Numbered from the stretch's first letter, positions 10,282-21,180 are shown. The stretch is DNA of 64,000 bases from Emiliania huxleyi CCMP1516 (GCF_000372725.1 NW_005201912.1:106481-170480); one strand, 5' to 3'. The notes: generated from the letters alone by a model not told the origin. Numbers and translations: made by a program.

Positions 10282-13200
10282 TCAAGCCCGCGCCTGCTGC
10301 CACTCACGAATCTGCCGGCGCAGCGTGTGGTTGGGGGCGAGGAAGCTGTGCACGAGTGCCTCGCCCGTCATCGGGCTCGTCGACTTGGTCGCGAGCCAGC
10401 GCTCGATCGCCGACCGCTCGTACGAATGCCCGTCCGCCGCCATCACCGGGTCACTCATGATCTCGGTCGTGATCGGGCAGATGAAGTCAGCCGGCGGCTC
10501 CTCCTCCCTTGGAGCGACGCGGACGGAGGCGGCCGCGAGGGCGCTGCAGAGGGAGGCGGCGGCGAGGGTGACGCGGACGGCGACGGCGGCGACGGCGAGG
10601 CGGACGGAGGCGGCGGCGAGGGCGAGGCGGACGGAGGCGGCGGCGACGGCGAGGCGGAGGGAGGCGGCGGCGACGGCGAGGCGGAGGGAGGCGGCGGCGA
10701 CGGCGACGCGGAGTGAGGCGGCGGCGACGGCGAGGCGGAGGGAGGCGGCGGCGACGGTGGCGGAGGCGAGGCGGATGGTGGCGGCGGCGAGTTCGAGCGA
10801 GGCGGCGGCGACGGCGAAGCGGACGGAGGCGGGGGCGACGGCGATGCAGATGGCGGCGGCGACGGCGACGGCGAGGCGGAGGGAGGCGGCGGCGACGGTG
10901 GCGGAGGCGAGGCGGATGGTGGCGGCGGCGAGTTCGAGCGAGGCGGCGGCGACGGCGAAGCGGACGGAGGCGGCGGCGACGGCGATGCAGATGGCGGCGG
11001 CGGCGGCGACGGCGAGGCGGAGGGCGACGGTCTCCTCGAGCGCTGCCGCAAGCTCCGCCTCCTCCGTCGCCGCCACCGCCTTCTCCGCCGCCTCCTCTGC
11101 CGGCGCCGCGGGCTCTTGCGACGGCCCAGCGCCGCCCCCGCCGCCCTTCTTCTTCTTCTTGCCCCCCTTCTTGGCCTTCTTCTTCTCCTTGGCGCGCTTC
11201 TCCGCCTCCTCCTCCGCCAGCAGCTCCGCGGCGTGCCGCGCCGCCTCCGCCTCCGCCGCCGCTCTCACCGCCTCCCTCGACCTCTCAAGGGCGAGATCGG
11301 CGGCAAGCCCGGTCTCGGTGGCGCGCCAAATCTCCTCGACGGCGGCAGCGACCACCGCCCGCCGCTCATCGTCCGCTGCCCGCTTGGCCGCCTCTGTCGC
11401 CAGCGCCCCAGCACGCCGCGTCGCCTCCGCCGCCGCCTCAAAAGCGCGCTCGCACTCGGTGTGGCCCTGCTCCTTGGCTAGCTGCAGCGCCGTCTCGCCG
11501 TGCGGAGTGCGCGCCGCCTTGTCTGCGCCCGCACGCAGCAGGCAGAGCACGACCGACGCTTTGCCTTCGTAGCACGCAATTTGCAACGGCGTGAAAGACA
11601 GCGGCGTGGCGCTATTGTTCATGGCGTGGTCGACTGCCGCGCCAGCCTCGAGGAGCAGCCTTGTGCACTCAACCTTGCCCTCCCGGCACGCGACATATAG
11701 CGGCGTAAAGCCATTATCAGCAGCTTGGTTGACCGCCGCGCCGGCCTCGAGGAGCAGCCTTGTGCACTCAACCTTGCCCTCCCGGCACGCGACATATAGC
11801 GGCGTAAAGCCATTATCAGCAGCTTGGTTGACCGCCGAGCTGGCGTCGAGGAGCAGCCGGGCGCACTCGAGCTGGCCCTCCTGGCACGCGATGAGCAGCG
11901 GCGTGGCGCCATTCTGCTTGGCCTGGTCGACTGCCGCACGCGCCTCGAGAAGCAGCTGGACGCACTCGAGGTGGCCGTTCTCGCTCGCGATGAGCAGCGG
12001 CGTGAAGCCGCCATCCGCCGCTTGTTCGACGGCCGCGCCAGCCTCGAGAAGCAGCTGGGCGCACTCGAGCTGGCCCTTCTGGCACGCCATGAACAGCGGC
12101 GTGGCGCCGTCGTCCATGGCTTGGTTGACCGCCGCGCTGGACTCGAGAAGCAGCCGCACGCACTCGAGCTGGCCCTCCTGGCACGCGATGTACAGCGGCG
12201 TGGCGCCGTCATCCGTAGCTTGGTCAGCGTCAGCGTTGGCGCCGAGGAGCAGCCGAACGCAGTCGAGCTGGCCCTCATAGCACGCGATGAACAGCGCGGT
12301 GGAGCCACAGCCCGTCGTCGCCCCCACGCTCGCGCCGCTCTCGAGCAGCAGCCGCACGGCGTCGATCTGCCCGTGGGCAGCGGCCCAGGTCAGCAGCGTG
12401 AAGAGGTTCTTGGCCTCCAGCCGGGTGTCGAGCAGGGCCGTGAGCGCCGGGCCGCGCGTCCGCCCGGCGAGGTAGGCGCGCAGCAAGGTCAGGTTTCCCT
12501 CGGCCAGGTCGGAGAGCAGGGCCGGGCTGATGGCGCGCCGCTCCGATGAACTCCAGCGGAACCAGCGGCTGATGTACTGCTGCATCGTGGAAATCGAACA
12601 AGAAATCGTGGGCCGTCCCGCCACCACCTCCTGGACGCGCTTTTTGAAGGTCTCGACGCACTCGGCGGAGCCCAGCTCTTTGGCCAGCTGCAGCGCCGTC
12701 TTGCCGTTCGCACTGCGCGCCGCCGTGTCTGCGCCCGCCCGCAGCAAGCGCCGCACAATGGCGGAGTGGTTCAAGAAGACGGCGTACATCAGCGCGGTGC
12801 AGCCTTCGCTGCTGTGCAGGTTGATCTCCGCGCCGTGCCGAATCAGCAACTCGACCATCCGCTCGTGGCCGTAGAAGGCGGCGGCCATCAGCGCGGTGCC
12901 GCCGCTGCTGCTCTGCATGTTGATCTCCGCGCCGTGCTGCAGCAGCAACTCGACCACCCGCTCGTGGCCGCTGTGGGCGGCCCACTCCAGCGCGGTGCCG
13001 CCGCCGCTGTTCTGCTGGTTGATCTCCGCGCCGCACCGAATCAGCAGCTCGACCACCCGCTCGTGGCCTTGGTCGGCGGCGGCTATCAGCGCGGTGCCGC
13101 CGTCGCTCCTCTGCAGGTTGATCTGCGCCCCGTGCCGCAGCAGCAACTTGATCACCCGCTCATGGCCTGCGCCGGCGGCGCACATCAGCAGCGAGATGTC

Positions 13201-13443
13201 GCTCACCTCGTCTCTCTCGTACGTCGCGTCGGCCCGCCCGCCGCCCTTGAGCCACGCCAGCACCGCCTCCTCGTCGCCTCGCCCAGCTGCTTGCACAACC
13301 GCTTCGGAGCCTCTTGCGACACCGCTCGACGCTTGCTCCGCCGCCGCCACTTGCCGCCGCCGCCCGTTCAACTCGGGACGGGAAGCGAGCCCGCCGAGCA
13401 CGACGCGCTGCCCAAGCAGTGGCGCGTCTGTAGACTCCGGCAT
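10282..13443 (-). CDS. Ankyrin-repeat U-box protein (predicted E3 ubiquitin ligase), 1053 aa
   Basis: A single exon from ATG 13443 (MPESTDAPLLG) to 10282. Residues about 80-290 hold six ankyrin repeats (GTALIAAADQGHERVVELL type), then a spacer, then about ten more at 370-700 (ATPLYIACQEGQLECVRLL type). A charged helix with poly-Lys follows (EAEKRAKEKKKAKKGGKK). Next is an Ala/Val repeat tract of 8-residue period (LAVAAASVR), encoded by a DNA minisatellite. The C-terminus is a clear U-box: DFICPITTEIMSDPVMAADG, then HSYERSAIERWLATKS and SPMTGEAL. U-box proteins bind E2 enzymes; the ankyrins would select targets. Two adjacent ankyrin repeats (DNA 11649-11738 and 11748-11837) are essentially identical, a recent duplication. 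The poly-Lys region links it to the partial gene at 1-656. Confidence 0.88.
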   Translation of the reverse strand: MPESTDAPLLGQRVVLGGLASRPELNGRRRQVAAAEQASSGVARGSEAVVQAAGRGDEEAVLAWLKGGGRADATYERDEVSDISLLMCAAGAGHERVIKLLLRHGAQINLQRSDGGTALIAAADQGHERVVELLIRCGAEINQQNSGGGTALEWAAHSGHERVVELLLQHGAEINMQSSSGGTALMAAAFYGHERMVELLIRHGAEINLHSSEGCTALMYAVFLNHSAIVRRLLRAGADTAARSANGKTALQLAKELGSAECVETFKKRVQEVVAGRPTISCSISTMQQYISRWFRWSSSERRAISPALLSDLAEGNLTLLRAYLAGRTRGPALTALLDTRLEAKNLFTLLTWAAAHGQIDAVRLLLESGASVGATTGCGSTALFIACYEGQLDCVRLLLGANADADQATDDGATPLYIACQEGQLECVRLLLESSAAVNQAMDDGATPLFMACQKGQLECAQLLLEAGAAVEQAADGGFTPLLIASENGHLECVQLLLEARAAVDQAKQNGATPLLIACQEGQLECARLLLDASSAVNQAADNGFTPLYVACREGKVECTRLLLEAGAAVNQAADNGFTPLYVACREGKVECTRLLLEAGAAVDHAMNNSATPLSFTPLQIACYEGKASVVLCLLRAGADKAARTPHGETALQLAKEQGHTECERAFEAAAEATRRAGALATEAAKRAADDERRAVVAAAVEEIWRATETGLAADLALERSREAVRAAAEAEAARHAAELLAEEEAEKRAKEKKKAKKGGKKKKKGGGGGAGPSQEPAAPAEEAAEKAVAATEEAELAAALEETVALRLAVAAAAAICIAVAAASVRFAVAAASLELAAATIRLASATVAAASLRLAVAVAAAICIAVAPASVRFAVAAASLELAAATIRLASATVAAASLRLAVAAASLRVAVAAASLRLAVAAASLRLAVAAASVRLALAAASVRLAVAAVAVRVTLAAASLCSALAAASVRVAPREEEPPADFICPITTEIMSDPVMAADGHSYERSAIERWLATKSTSPMTGEALVHSFLAPNHTLRRQIREWQQARA
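10536..11035. repeat. In-frame GGCGGCGACGGCGA minisatellite inside the ankyrin/U-box gene
   Basis: 24-bp units (GCGGCGGCGACGGCGAGGCG-like) are repeated about 20 times. One higher-order block of about 130 bp (10717-10850) is repeated at 10859-10985. All six frames stay open across it, and the real frame encodes the LAVAAAS repeat. Confidence 0.8.
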
Positions 13444-13479
13444 TGCCCTGTACCGCAGCACGCCGCGGAAAAAGTTCGC

Positions 13480-13612
13480 ACCCCTCGACCCCTCGACCCC
13501 TCGACCCTCCGAGGGTCGAGGGGTCGAGGCCCCCTCGACCCCTCCGGAGGGGGCCTCCGAGGGGTCGAGGCCCCCCTCGACCCCTCGACCCCCTCGACCC
13601 CTCGGCCTGTTT
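13480..13612. repeat. GGGGTCGAGG/CCTCGACCCC inverted-repeat cluster
   Basis: About ten CCTCGACCCC words occur in both orientations around a CCTCCGAGGGTCGAGG centre and a second CCTCCGGAGGGGGCCTCCG centre, so the strand can fold into long hairpins. It lies 40-170 bp upstream of the ankyrin/U-box start. Confidence 0.75.
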
Positions 13613-13749
13613 CCCGGCCATTACTGATAGATAGTGGGCGGGCGAAATTCGGCCTCGCGCCCGCCCGCCCATCTGGTTGCAGTCGTGGGCTGCAGCTCTC
13701 CTCTCGCCTGTAGCTCTTGGCCGCCACGCTTGATGAGGAGTCGACGCTC

Positions 13750-14587
13750 GACCGCCTGGAGGCAGAGTGGCGGCGGCCTGATGGTTGCACGTATGCCCTG
13801 GCCCGCGACGCTGTGCCTTCTGGGCCTCACCACCGCTTACAGCCGCAATGCGGGATGGGAAAGCGCCTGCAACAGGTGACGCAGGAGACTGGAGTGATGC
13901 CTTTGAGGATAGTGAGTGCGACGATGCTGAGGACGATTTTACCTACTGGACGTGGCTCGCACAGAGAGAGGCCATTGACGGCCAGCCAACTACGTACCGC
14001 CTACCGCGAGCGACTCTAATAGTGGTATCAATCAGCGCGAATTCGCGGCCAAATGCTTCGACTGGCATGGCACACGCGAGCAAGAACAGCGCCTCGCTGT
14101 CTTTTTTGGTATCTCGATCTCTGTGGTCAAGCGGCTAAAGCGGAACTGGGGCTTGACCTTTATCCAGGCCGGAGGCGAGCGCCCAACACTGCCCTCAGAC
14201 GACGAGCTCCAGGCACTCTGGGATCAAGACCCCTGTCTGACGGTGGAGGCAATCGCAAACAGATATGGTGTGTGCCCACGAACCATACGCAATCACCTAG
14301 CAGCTCTTGGATTCCAACGGACACGCCCTGGTCTGCCCGACGACGTTGTGAGAGATGCGCTATTACAGCTAGAACAGGCAAACTTGGACTCGAAGTTGAA
14401 AGTTGAAGTTTGTGTCAGAACGGGGACCAAGTTTGTGTCAGAACAAGGCCTACGCCTCAACGTGAGAGTGTCGCCTTGGCGCTTGGGAGGACGTGTTGTG
14501 TGTGTTGAGTCCGTCCGTGGCTCGGAGGGAGACTTCAAGACAGGAAGAGGGAAGGAGCGGGGCAACTGGGAATGTCAGAGCCCCTGA
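13750..14587 (+). pseudogene. Transposon-like helix-turn-helix protein, frame-broken
   Basis: A frame open from about 13979 to the TGA at 14585 encodes REFAAKCFDWHGTREQERLA, then VFFGISISVVKRLKRNWGL (first helix-turn-helix-like unit). A second unit follows: CLTVEAIANRYGVCPRTIRN, HLAALGFQRTRPGLP. An acidic N-terminal segment (DWSDAFEDSECDDAEDDFTY) is in another frame at 13890-13960. Paired HTH units of this kind occur in transposases and in genes derived from them; no catalytic domain follows. I read it as a decayed or unresolved multi-exon element gene. The C-terminus after LEQANLDSKLK looks non-coding. Confidence 0.4.
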
Positions 14588-14617
14588 GCTGTGAAGAGAG
14601 GGGAGGATTTTGCGCTG

Positions 14618-14707
14618 TTGTCAGAACGTTGTCAGAACGTTGTCAGAACACTGTCAGAACGCTGTCAGAACGCTGTCAGAACGGCCAGGTCTCTGTCAGA
14701 ACATCTG
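14618..14707 (+). repeat. 11-bp tandem repeat (TGTCAGAACG)
   Basis: Six consecutive GTTGTCAGAAC/GCTGTCAGAAC units plus two spaced ones (CTCTGTCAGAACATC). Isolated TGTCAGAAC copies also occur at about 14413 and 14437. Confidence 0.8.
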
Positions 14708-15027
14708 TGGGAGCTCCACAAACCAGGTTGGAAACGCACAGTGCTGGGGACCCTCTGGTTTCCCTCTGGGTTGCCGGAAACCCTTGGACAGGCCAAGTTC
14801 TCTCTCTGTGTTTGGCGCGGGGCGCTGCCATCGCAACTCTGCACACGTGCGCTGATTGGATCGCTGTCCTGTGGCCTGTGTGTGGCTGCGGGGGACGAGC
14901 GGCGAACAGGCTTCTTGCAATCTGTTTCTGTTTGTCTCTCTCCGCGACGTCTCCGTACAACTATCTGATTCTGTGTTTGCCTTCAAAGAGAGTAGTAATT
15001 GCTGTGGCCTGTAAACTGTGTCGTCTC
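14708..15027. other. Spacer, no supported gene
   Basis: No domain or splice-consistent frame is seen. Confidence 0.4.
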
Positions 15028-15687
15028 TCACACAAACTCAACCAGACTAAAAGTCACGGCCACTGCAGCGAGGGTGTCTAAGCAACCATAATCGTACCAA
15101 TCGGCCGCGCGGAAGCGCACGCCGTACGCTGTTGGCCAGCGGACAGAGTACAGCATGTGCGCCCAATAGCAAGTCGAGCCGAGAGCAACGCGCGGCGCAG
15201 AGGGCCATGATGGGTGCGCGAGGGCTAACAACGCCCACCAGAAGCCGACAAAGCGGAAGGCCGCATGTGCCCAGTGCGACGCCGTCTCGTGCCCGCGCGA
15301 GTCGAGCGCCATGCCGGCTCGGTACAGAGCGGCAACAGTGATAGGCAGCACGCACGCAGTGACAGCAGGGCGCACTGCGGGCGGTGGAGCGGCTACGCTA
15401 AAGACGCAGAGAGCGACAAACTCAAGCCGTGCCACCGCCTTGTCCGCCTTGAAGACGGAGAGGTCGCCAGTGTGCGCCAGCGTGCGCCAGGTGAGCGTCG
15501 ATACGAGGCAGGCGGCGCACGTGACGGCGAGGAGCAGGGCACCACCGAGGCCGAGCGCGCCAGCGTGGACGCCAAACACGCCGTGGACGCACGGAACCGC
15601 CAGCCAGAGGCTCGAGCAGCCGAGGCTGTAGCGAGAGGCCTCGCGGTGGCCGGGTGATGCGTACTTGGCAGAGGCGGCGCAACACAT
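15028..15687 (-). CDS. Polytopic membrane protein of unknown family, 219 aa
   Basis: ATG 15687 gives MCCAASAKYASPGHREASRY and the frame runs unbroken to TAG 15028. About six hydrophobic helices are evident, for example LGLGGALLLAVTCAACLVST, LEFVALCVFSV, RFVGFWWALLALAHP and LDTLAAVAVTFSLVEF. Conserved-looking polar residues sit between helices (DSRGHETASHWAHAAFR, WYDYGCLDT), which could be catalytic or metal-binding His/Asp, but I do not recognise the family. It is preceded by a full dispersed upstream module with the TATTCTTTTTGTT motif 72 bp before the ATG. Confidence 0.6.
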   Translation of the reverse strand: MCCAASAKYASPGHREASRYSLGCSSLWLAVPCVHGVFGVHAGALGLGGALLLAVTCAACLVSTLTWRTLAHTGDLSVFKADKAVARLEFVALCVFSVAAPPPAVRPAVTACVLPITVAALYRAGMALDSRGHETASHWAHAAFRFVGFWWALLALAHPSWPSAPRVALGSTCYWAHMLYSVRWPTAYGVRFRAADWYDYGCLDTLAAVAVTFSLVEFV

Positions 15688-15758
15688 CGGGCGATGCACA
15701 GGCCGGTGCCCAGGAGCACAGCGAGCGTGCAGAAGTTACGCCGACAACAGAAAGCAAC

Positions 15759-15907
15759 AAAAAGAATACGCATTGAAGACGAAGAAGTGGACCTATAGGA
15801 AGAGGCGGACGCCCAAGGGTGGGCGACGGCTAGCGCACCACACCCCTCTCCTTAAAATCCCTGTGTGGTGGCGGCGTGCCGTTCTCCCATCCCTCCCTTG
15901 GGTTGTC
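15759..15907 (-). promoter_or_regulatory. Dispersed gene-upstream module before the membrane-protein gene
   Basis: On the minus strand: AGACAACCCAAGGGAGGGAT, GGCACGCCGCCACCACACAG, GGATTTTAAGGAGAGG, GTCGCCCACCCTTGGGCGTC, CGCCTCTTCCTAT, then ATTCTTTTTGTT. Order and spacing match the copy at 30100-30297, which precedes the ABC1 kinase. Confidence 0.6.
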
Positions 15908-16085
15908 TCTGAGGGAGGGTGTAGAGGATGTAGAGTGTAGAGCGCTGTAGAGCTGTAGAGATGTAGAGCGCTCTGGAGCGCTGTAGAGCTGTAGAGCTCT
16001 ACATCGGGCACGGGACGAACTGCGTGCGTTGTAGAGCGATGTAGAGCGCGATTTTGTTGTAGAGTTTGTTGTAGAGGCTCTACAG
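15905..16085 (+). repeat. GTAGAG-rich repeat, copy 1
   Basis: It starts TGAGGGAGGGTGTAGAGGAT and continues with GTAGAGC words every 8-12 bp, including the self-complementary AGAGCTCTACA. Related blocks are at 16610-16800 (inverted), 16985-17175, 17860-17905 and 41030-41068. Confidence 0.8.
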
Positions 16086-16283
16086 CCAACCCGCCGGGAA
16101 GGCAGTGACTCAAAGAGGTCGAGTCGCACTAATGGGGTGTCTCCGAGCTTACTGGAGCTCTGATGGACAGCCCTGACTATCCCTGACACACACAGAGTCA
16201 CTCTGATGGCACACAACACCCCATAACTGCGTCATCACCAGCCTGCCATGCGTCGCCGGTGCCGCATTCGTCGCAGTGCTTCT

Positions 16284-16577
16284 TTAGCAGGCGATGGACT
16301 GTCGGCGGCGAGGACGGTCGCATTTGCGCAAGGCGAGGCGAGCATTCAGACGCGTTGCATGCGCCATGACTCGCGCCAGCGCGTGCGGGAGCTCCTGGCT
16401 GAGCGTTGAGTCCAGGCGAGTTGCGCTGGCCACGATCGCTACGCCGAGCCGAGCTGACGCGCCGAGGCGCCGGCCAGTCGCAGCCGTGAGGCATGCCACA
16501 GCAGCAGAGGCACCTCCCACCCATTGGGCGGGCAGACAGAAGGCCAGGGCAGCACTGGCGAGTGCAACGCGCCTCAT
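16284..16577 (-). CDS. Small secreted protein, left copy of an inverted duplication
   Basis: ATG 16577 begins MRRVALASAALAFCLPAQWV, a classic signal peptide with likely cleavage after GASA. About the first 54 residues are nearly identical to the gene at 17217 on the other strand (QWVGGASAAV versus QWVAGASAAM). After ELPHALA the two diverge, and this copy continues with a short Arg-rich tail. It may be truncated where the duplicated arm ends (about 16377). No family is recognised. Confidence 0.45.
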   Translation of the reverse strand: MRRVALASAALAFCLPAQWVGGASAAVACLTAATGRRLGASARLGVAIVASATRLDSTLSQELPHALARVMAHATRLNARLALRKCDRPRRRQSIAC

Positions 16578-17425
16578 GTCGGAGAGCGACCGTGCCTCGT
16601 TCGCCGCTTTTGATGTAGAGTTTGTTGTAGAGATTTCACGTTGTAGAGCGCCTCTACATCGCTCTACAACGCACGCAGTTCGTCCCGCGGCGGATGTAGA
16701 GCTCTACAGCTCTACAGCGCTCTACAGCGCTCCAGAGCGCTCTACATCTCTACAGCTCTACAGCGCTCTACACTCTACATCCTCTACACCCTCCCTCAGG
16801 GTTGTCTGTTTTCTTTCTTTCTTTTAGAGAGTGGACCTGAGCAACTATTGACTCCGTGGGGTGTCTGTCCCCTTATTTTTCTTTTTTTGGCGGCAAATGA
16901 TCGCAGTGGGCGTCAGAGTCGTCCTTGCGCGAGGAGAGCTCGATAAACTCGGGGGGCCAAAATATGCGGCGAGGAGGGCAGAGCTGCGCTGAGGAAGGGT
17001 GTAGAGGATGTAGAGTGTAGAGCGCGGTAGAGCTGTAGAGATGTAGAGCGCTCTGGAGCGCTGTAGTGTGTAGAGCAATGTAGAGCTGTAGAGCTCTACA
17101 TCCGGCGCGTGACGAAGCGCCTGCGTTGTAGAGCGATGTAGAGGCGCTCTACAACGCGAAATCTCTACAACAACTCTACATGATAAGCGGCGAACGAGGC
17201 ACGGTCGCTCTCCGACATGAGGCGCGTTGCACTTGCCAGTGCTGCCCTGGCCTTCTGTCTGCCCGCCCAATGGGTGGCAGGTGCCTCTGCTGCTATGGCA
17301 TGCCTCACGGCTGCGACTGGCCGGCGCCTCGGCGCGTCAGCTCGGCTCGGCGTAGCGATAGTGGCTAGCGCAACTCGCCTGGACTCAACGCTCAGCCAGG
17401 AGCTCCCGCACGCGCTGGCGGGCGC
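16377..17425. repeat. Large inverted duplication (arms ~16377-16800 and ~16985-17425)
   Basis: The right arm is the reverse complement of the left: signal-peptide ORF start, CGGTCGCTCTCCGACATGAG, then GTAGAG repeats. The 185-bp spacer holds a dispersed-module edge (16796-16831) and unique sequence. The two ORFs point outward, so each arm carries its own promoter region. Confidence 0.8.
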
Positions 17426-17639
17426 AACGGGCATCTTCTCTTCGGGAAACCAGTACACACTCGGCGATGCTATCTTCACTCTGGCTGATGGCGATCAGCT
17501 CCCCGCCGGTGGCCGGCTGCCACACACTACCTCGCCTACTTTGACGGCCAATAGCAGCTTCGCTCTGAGACTCCTTCCACCACTCTCTTCTACACCCGCT
17601 CTGAGGAGCTCTGCCCGACAGCTGTCGCCGTCGGGATGA
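17217..17639 (+). CDS. Small secreted protein, right copy, 140 aa
   Basis: ATG 17217 gives MRRVALASAALAFCLPAQWV (signal peptide) and the frame runs to TGA 17637. The mature part includes GVAIVASATRLDSTLSQELP, a Gly/Asn segment (GIFSSGNQYTLGDAIFTLAD) and a Ser/Pro/Leu-rich end. The first third is shared with the inverted copy at 16284-16577. The middle part is found only here and looks better preserved, so this is probably the parental copy. Export is likely; function is unknown. Confidence 0.5.
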   Translation: MRRVALASAALAFCLPAQWVAGASAAMACLTAATGRRLGASARLGVAIVASATRLDSTLSQELPHALAGATGIFSSGNQYTLGDAIFTLADGDQLPAGGRLPHTTSPTLTANSSFALRLLPPLSSTPALRSSARQLSPSG

Positions 17640-17689
17640 TTCGGAGAACAGACGCAGCTGAGCCCTGGTGTCGAGGTGTCGAGGCCCGG

Positions 17690-17820
17690 TGTCGAGGGTG
17701 TCGAGCTGCTGTCGAGGGATAGAGGTGTCGTGTGTCGAGGCCTGTCGAGGCCTGTCGAGGCCTGTCGAGGCCTGTCGAGGCCTGTCGAGGCCTGTCGAGG
17801 CCTGTCGAGGCCTGTCGGGG
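17690..17820 (+). repeat. CCTGTCGAGG 10-bp tandem repeat
   Basis: Eight exact CCTGTCGAGG units follow a degenerate GTGTCGAGG lead-in. The block ends in GGGGGGCCAAAATATGC, which is also present at 16950-16967 in front of another GTAGAG block, so the flanks were copied together. Confidence 0.85.
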
Positions 17821-17938
17821 GGCCAAAATATGCCGCGAGGAGGGCAGAGCTGCGCTGAGGGAGGGTGTAGAGGATGTAGAGTGTAGAGCGCTGTAGAGCT
17901 CGGCAACCTTCTCGGTGACGGTCACGATCGTGCTGCGC

Positions 17939-18580
17939 ATGAAGATGGCCTACTTCAACGCGGTGAGCAGCGCGGTGAGCCCGGGGTACTCGACCCACAC
18001 GCCTTTGACGCTCTGTCCCTTCTCTAGGTGGGGGAGCTGCAGGTGTGTGCGCCGCACCCGCAGCAGGGACCGATCCCAGCCTTCGAGGGCTATGGGGAGT
18101 CGGACCTGCTGACGCAGGAGGAGCTCAAGGAGGAGATCAAGCAGTCGATCTCCTTGATGGTGTCGGCCAGGCCGGCGTGGGGCAAGTACTTGGACCCGCG
18201 GCTGCTCACGGCGGCGCGACGCACGCCGGAGCAGGAGGCGGCGGCGGCGAGGCAGGAGGCGGCGAGGGTGGAGAGGCTGGCGGGGGGGGCGGAGGCGGAG
18301 GCGGAGGCGGACGAGGACGCGACCCAGGCGTCCGCATTGCCAGCCAGCGTGCTGGCGGAGTCGGGCACGCCGCATCGGCCGTCGCAGGCATCGACAATCG
18401 TGCCATCGGCGCCGCAGAGCGACATGACGGACATCGCGGAGCCGCAGATGCGCGCGAGTCGCTGCAAGAGCAGAGCGAGATGCACACAGCCTGATGGTGG
18501 AGGCTGTCGCCTCGCTGGTCGGTGGCCTCGACGCCCTCCGCGTGCTCCACACCGCCACCGAGGCTCACGTCGAGGAGAAC
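17939..18580 (+). CDS. Probable multi-exon gene fragment, charged coiled-coil protein
   Basis: ATG 17939 (MKMAYFNA) joins at a 65-bp GT-AG intron (17963-18027) to VGELQVCAPHPQQGPIPAFE, then GYGESDLLTQEELKEEIKQS and an Ala/Glu/Arg-rich stretch (EQEAAAARQEAARVERLAGG). Later segments that look coded (ARESLQEQSEMH, then LMVEAVASLVGGLDALRVLH up to 18590) lie in other frames and would need further introns or indels. A GTAGAG block abuts the 5' side, so the start may be lost. No family is recognised; it could be a gene remnant. Confidence 0.35.
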
Positions 18581-18599
18581 CGCTTCGCCAACCCTCCTT

Positions 18600-19352
18600 C
18601 AGAGCTCGTGTTTGGGCGCCCAGCACAGGCAGCGCTGGGGGTCGAGCACTGCATGCACATGCACATGTGCATATGCGTTCCCAGGGAGGCTGTGTTGCAC
18701 GGGCTGCTCGAGGGCACCGCCGCCATCGTGCGGGAGGTGAACACCGCCGGCAGAGCCTCGAGTACGTCCTGCACGCCGAGGCGGGCTCGAGCGAGCGAGC
18801 GTACCAGGGCAGCGCGGGCTCAAGCGCGACTGCGACGAACGTGGCCGGGCGCTGGATTGCCGTGTGTGAGTGAGTATTCTTGATACGAAACCACGACGAC
18901 ACACACCAGTCGACTCGCATCGGTTGCCTCCCATGAACGGCGGAGCTATTCTCGCGTCCACACCACACCTGGCTCCAACGTGGACACGCCCATAGCTGGG
19001 GACACTACTAGGTCACGCATGGCATCAGAAGTTTTATCTCTGGGCCCCGAAAGGCATCTCTAGCAGCGTCGTTACGCATGCGCCCTCCCCTCCTGGGCGC
19101 ATGCGCCTCACGTCTCGCCAGAGCATAAGCCCTTGGTGTGCGACGAGACGAGTTTTTCGCCATCGCAGCGAGCAGCAAGCCGCCCGCCGCAATGGCCGCA
19201 GCGTGCCGCAATAGCCGGAGGACTGGAGTGCCGAACCGGATTTCGGGCGTGGGCTTTTGCTCGCCTTCCAGGATTAAACCCTAAGAATTCTTTCTGAAGG
19301 CGGCTGCGAACATTTTGCTCGGCACGCGAGAGAGGTGGTCGTTGGACACATA
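18600..19352. other. Spacer, no supported gene
   Basis: A CATGCACATGCACATGTG alternating tract at 18652-18680 is the only repeat. AGAATTCTTTCTG at 19285-19297 lies 56 bp before the next ATG and matches the upstream motif seen at other genes. Confidence 0.4.
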
Positions 19353-20620
<1,268 letters not shown>

Positions 20621-20783
20621 GGATGCCACAACCCACGCCGCCACGCGCCCGCCCCTTGATTGGGCCCCACCATCCACCTTGGCCGGGCGCGTAGAGCTAG
20701 CTAGTGTGTGGCCAGCAGCACCCGTCCCCCGGGGTGAGACGAGCAGCAGCCACCACGGTTCTCGGTTGTGAGGTAGATTGTGT

Positions 20784-20811
20784 GAAGGGTAAGGTAAGGT
20801 AAGGTAAGGTA
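20784..20811. repeat. AAGGT pentamer repeat
   Basis: Five AAGGT units follow GTGAAGGGT, 165 bp after the LRR-gene stop. Confidence 0.85.
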
Positions 20812-20947
20812 AACTTCTCCACACAGACACACACGAGGTGGTGGGGCAAGGGGGGGCAACCCTCGCGTCTCCACGTCTATGGTCTAACGACAGGACTCAG
20901 GAGCCCCACGGCATTCAAAGTGCAAGGCCCGTTGCGCGTGGGTGAGC

Positions 20948-21180
<233 letters not shown>

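Noticed and set aside
10713-11594. Long Arg-rich and Pro-rich frames on the plus strand and other minus frames
   Set aside because: All six frames are open because of the GC-only coding minisatellite; only the ankyrin/U-box frame shows domains.
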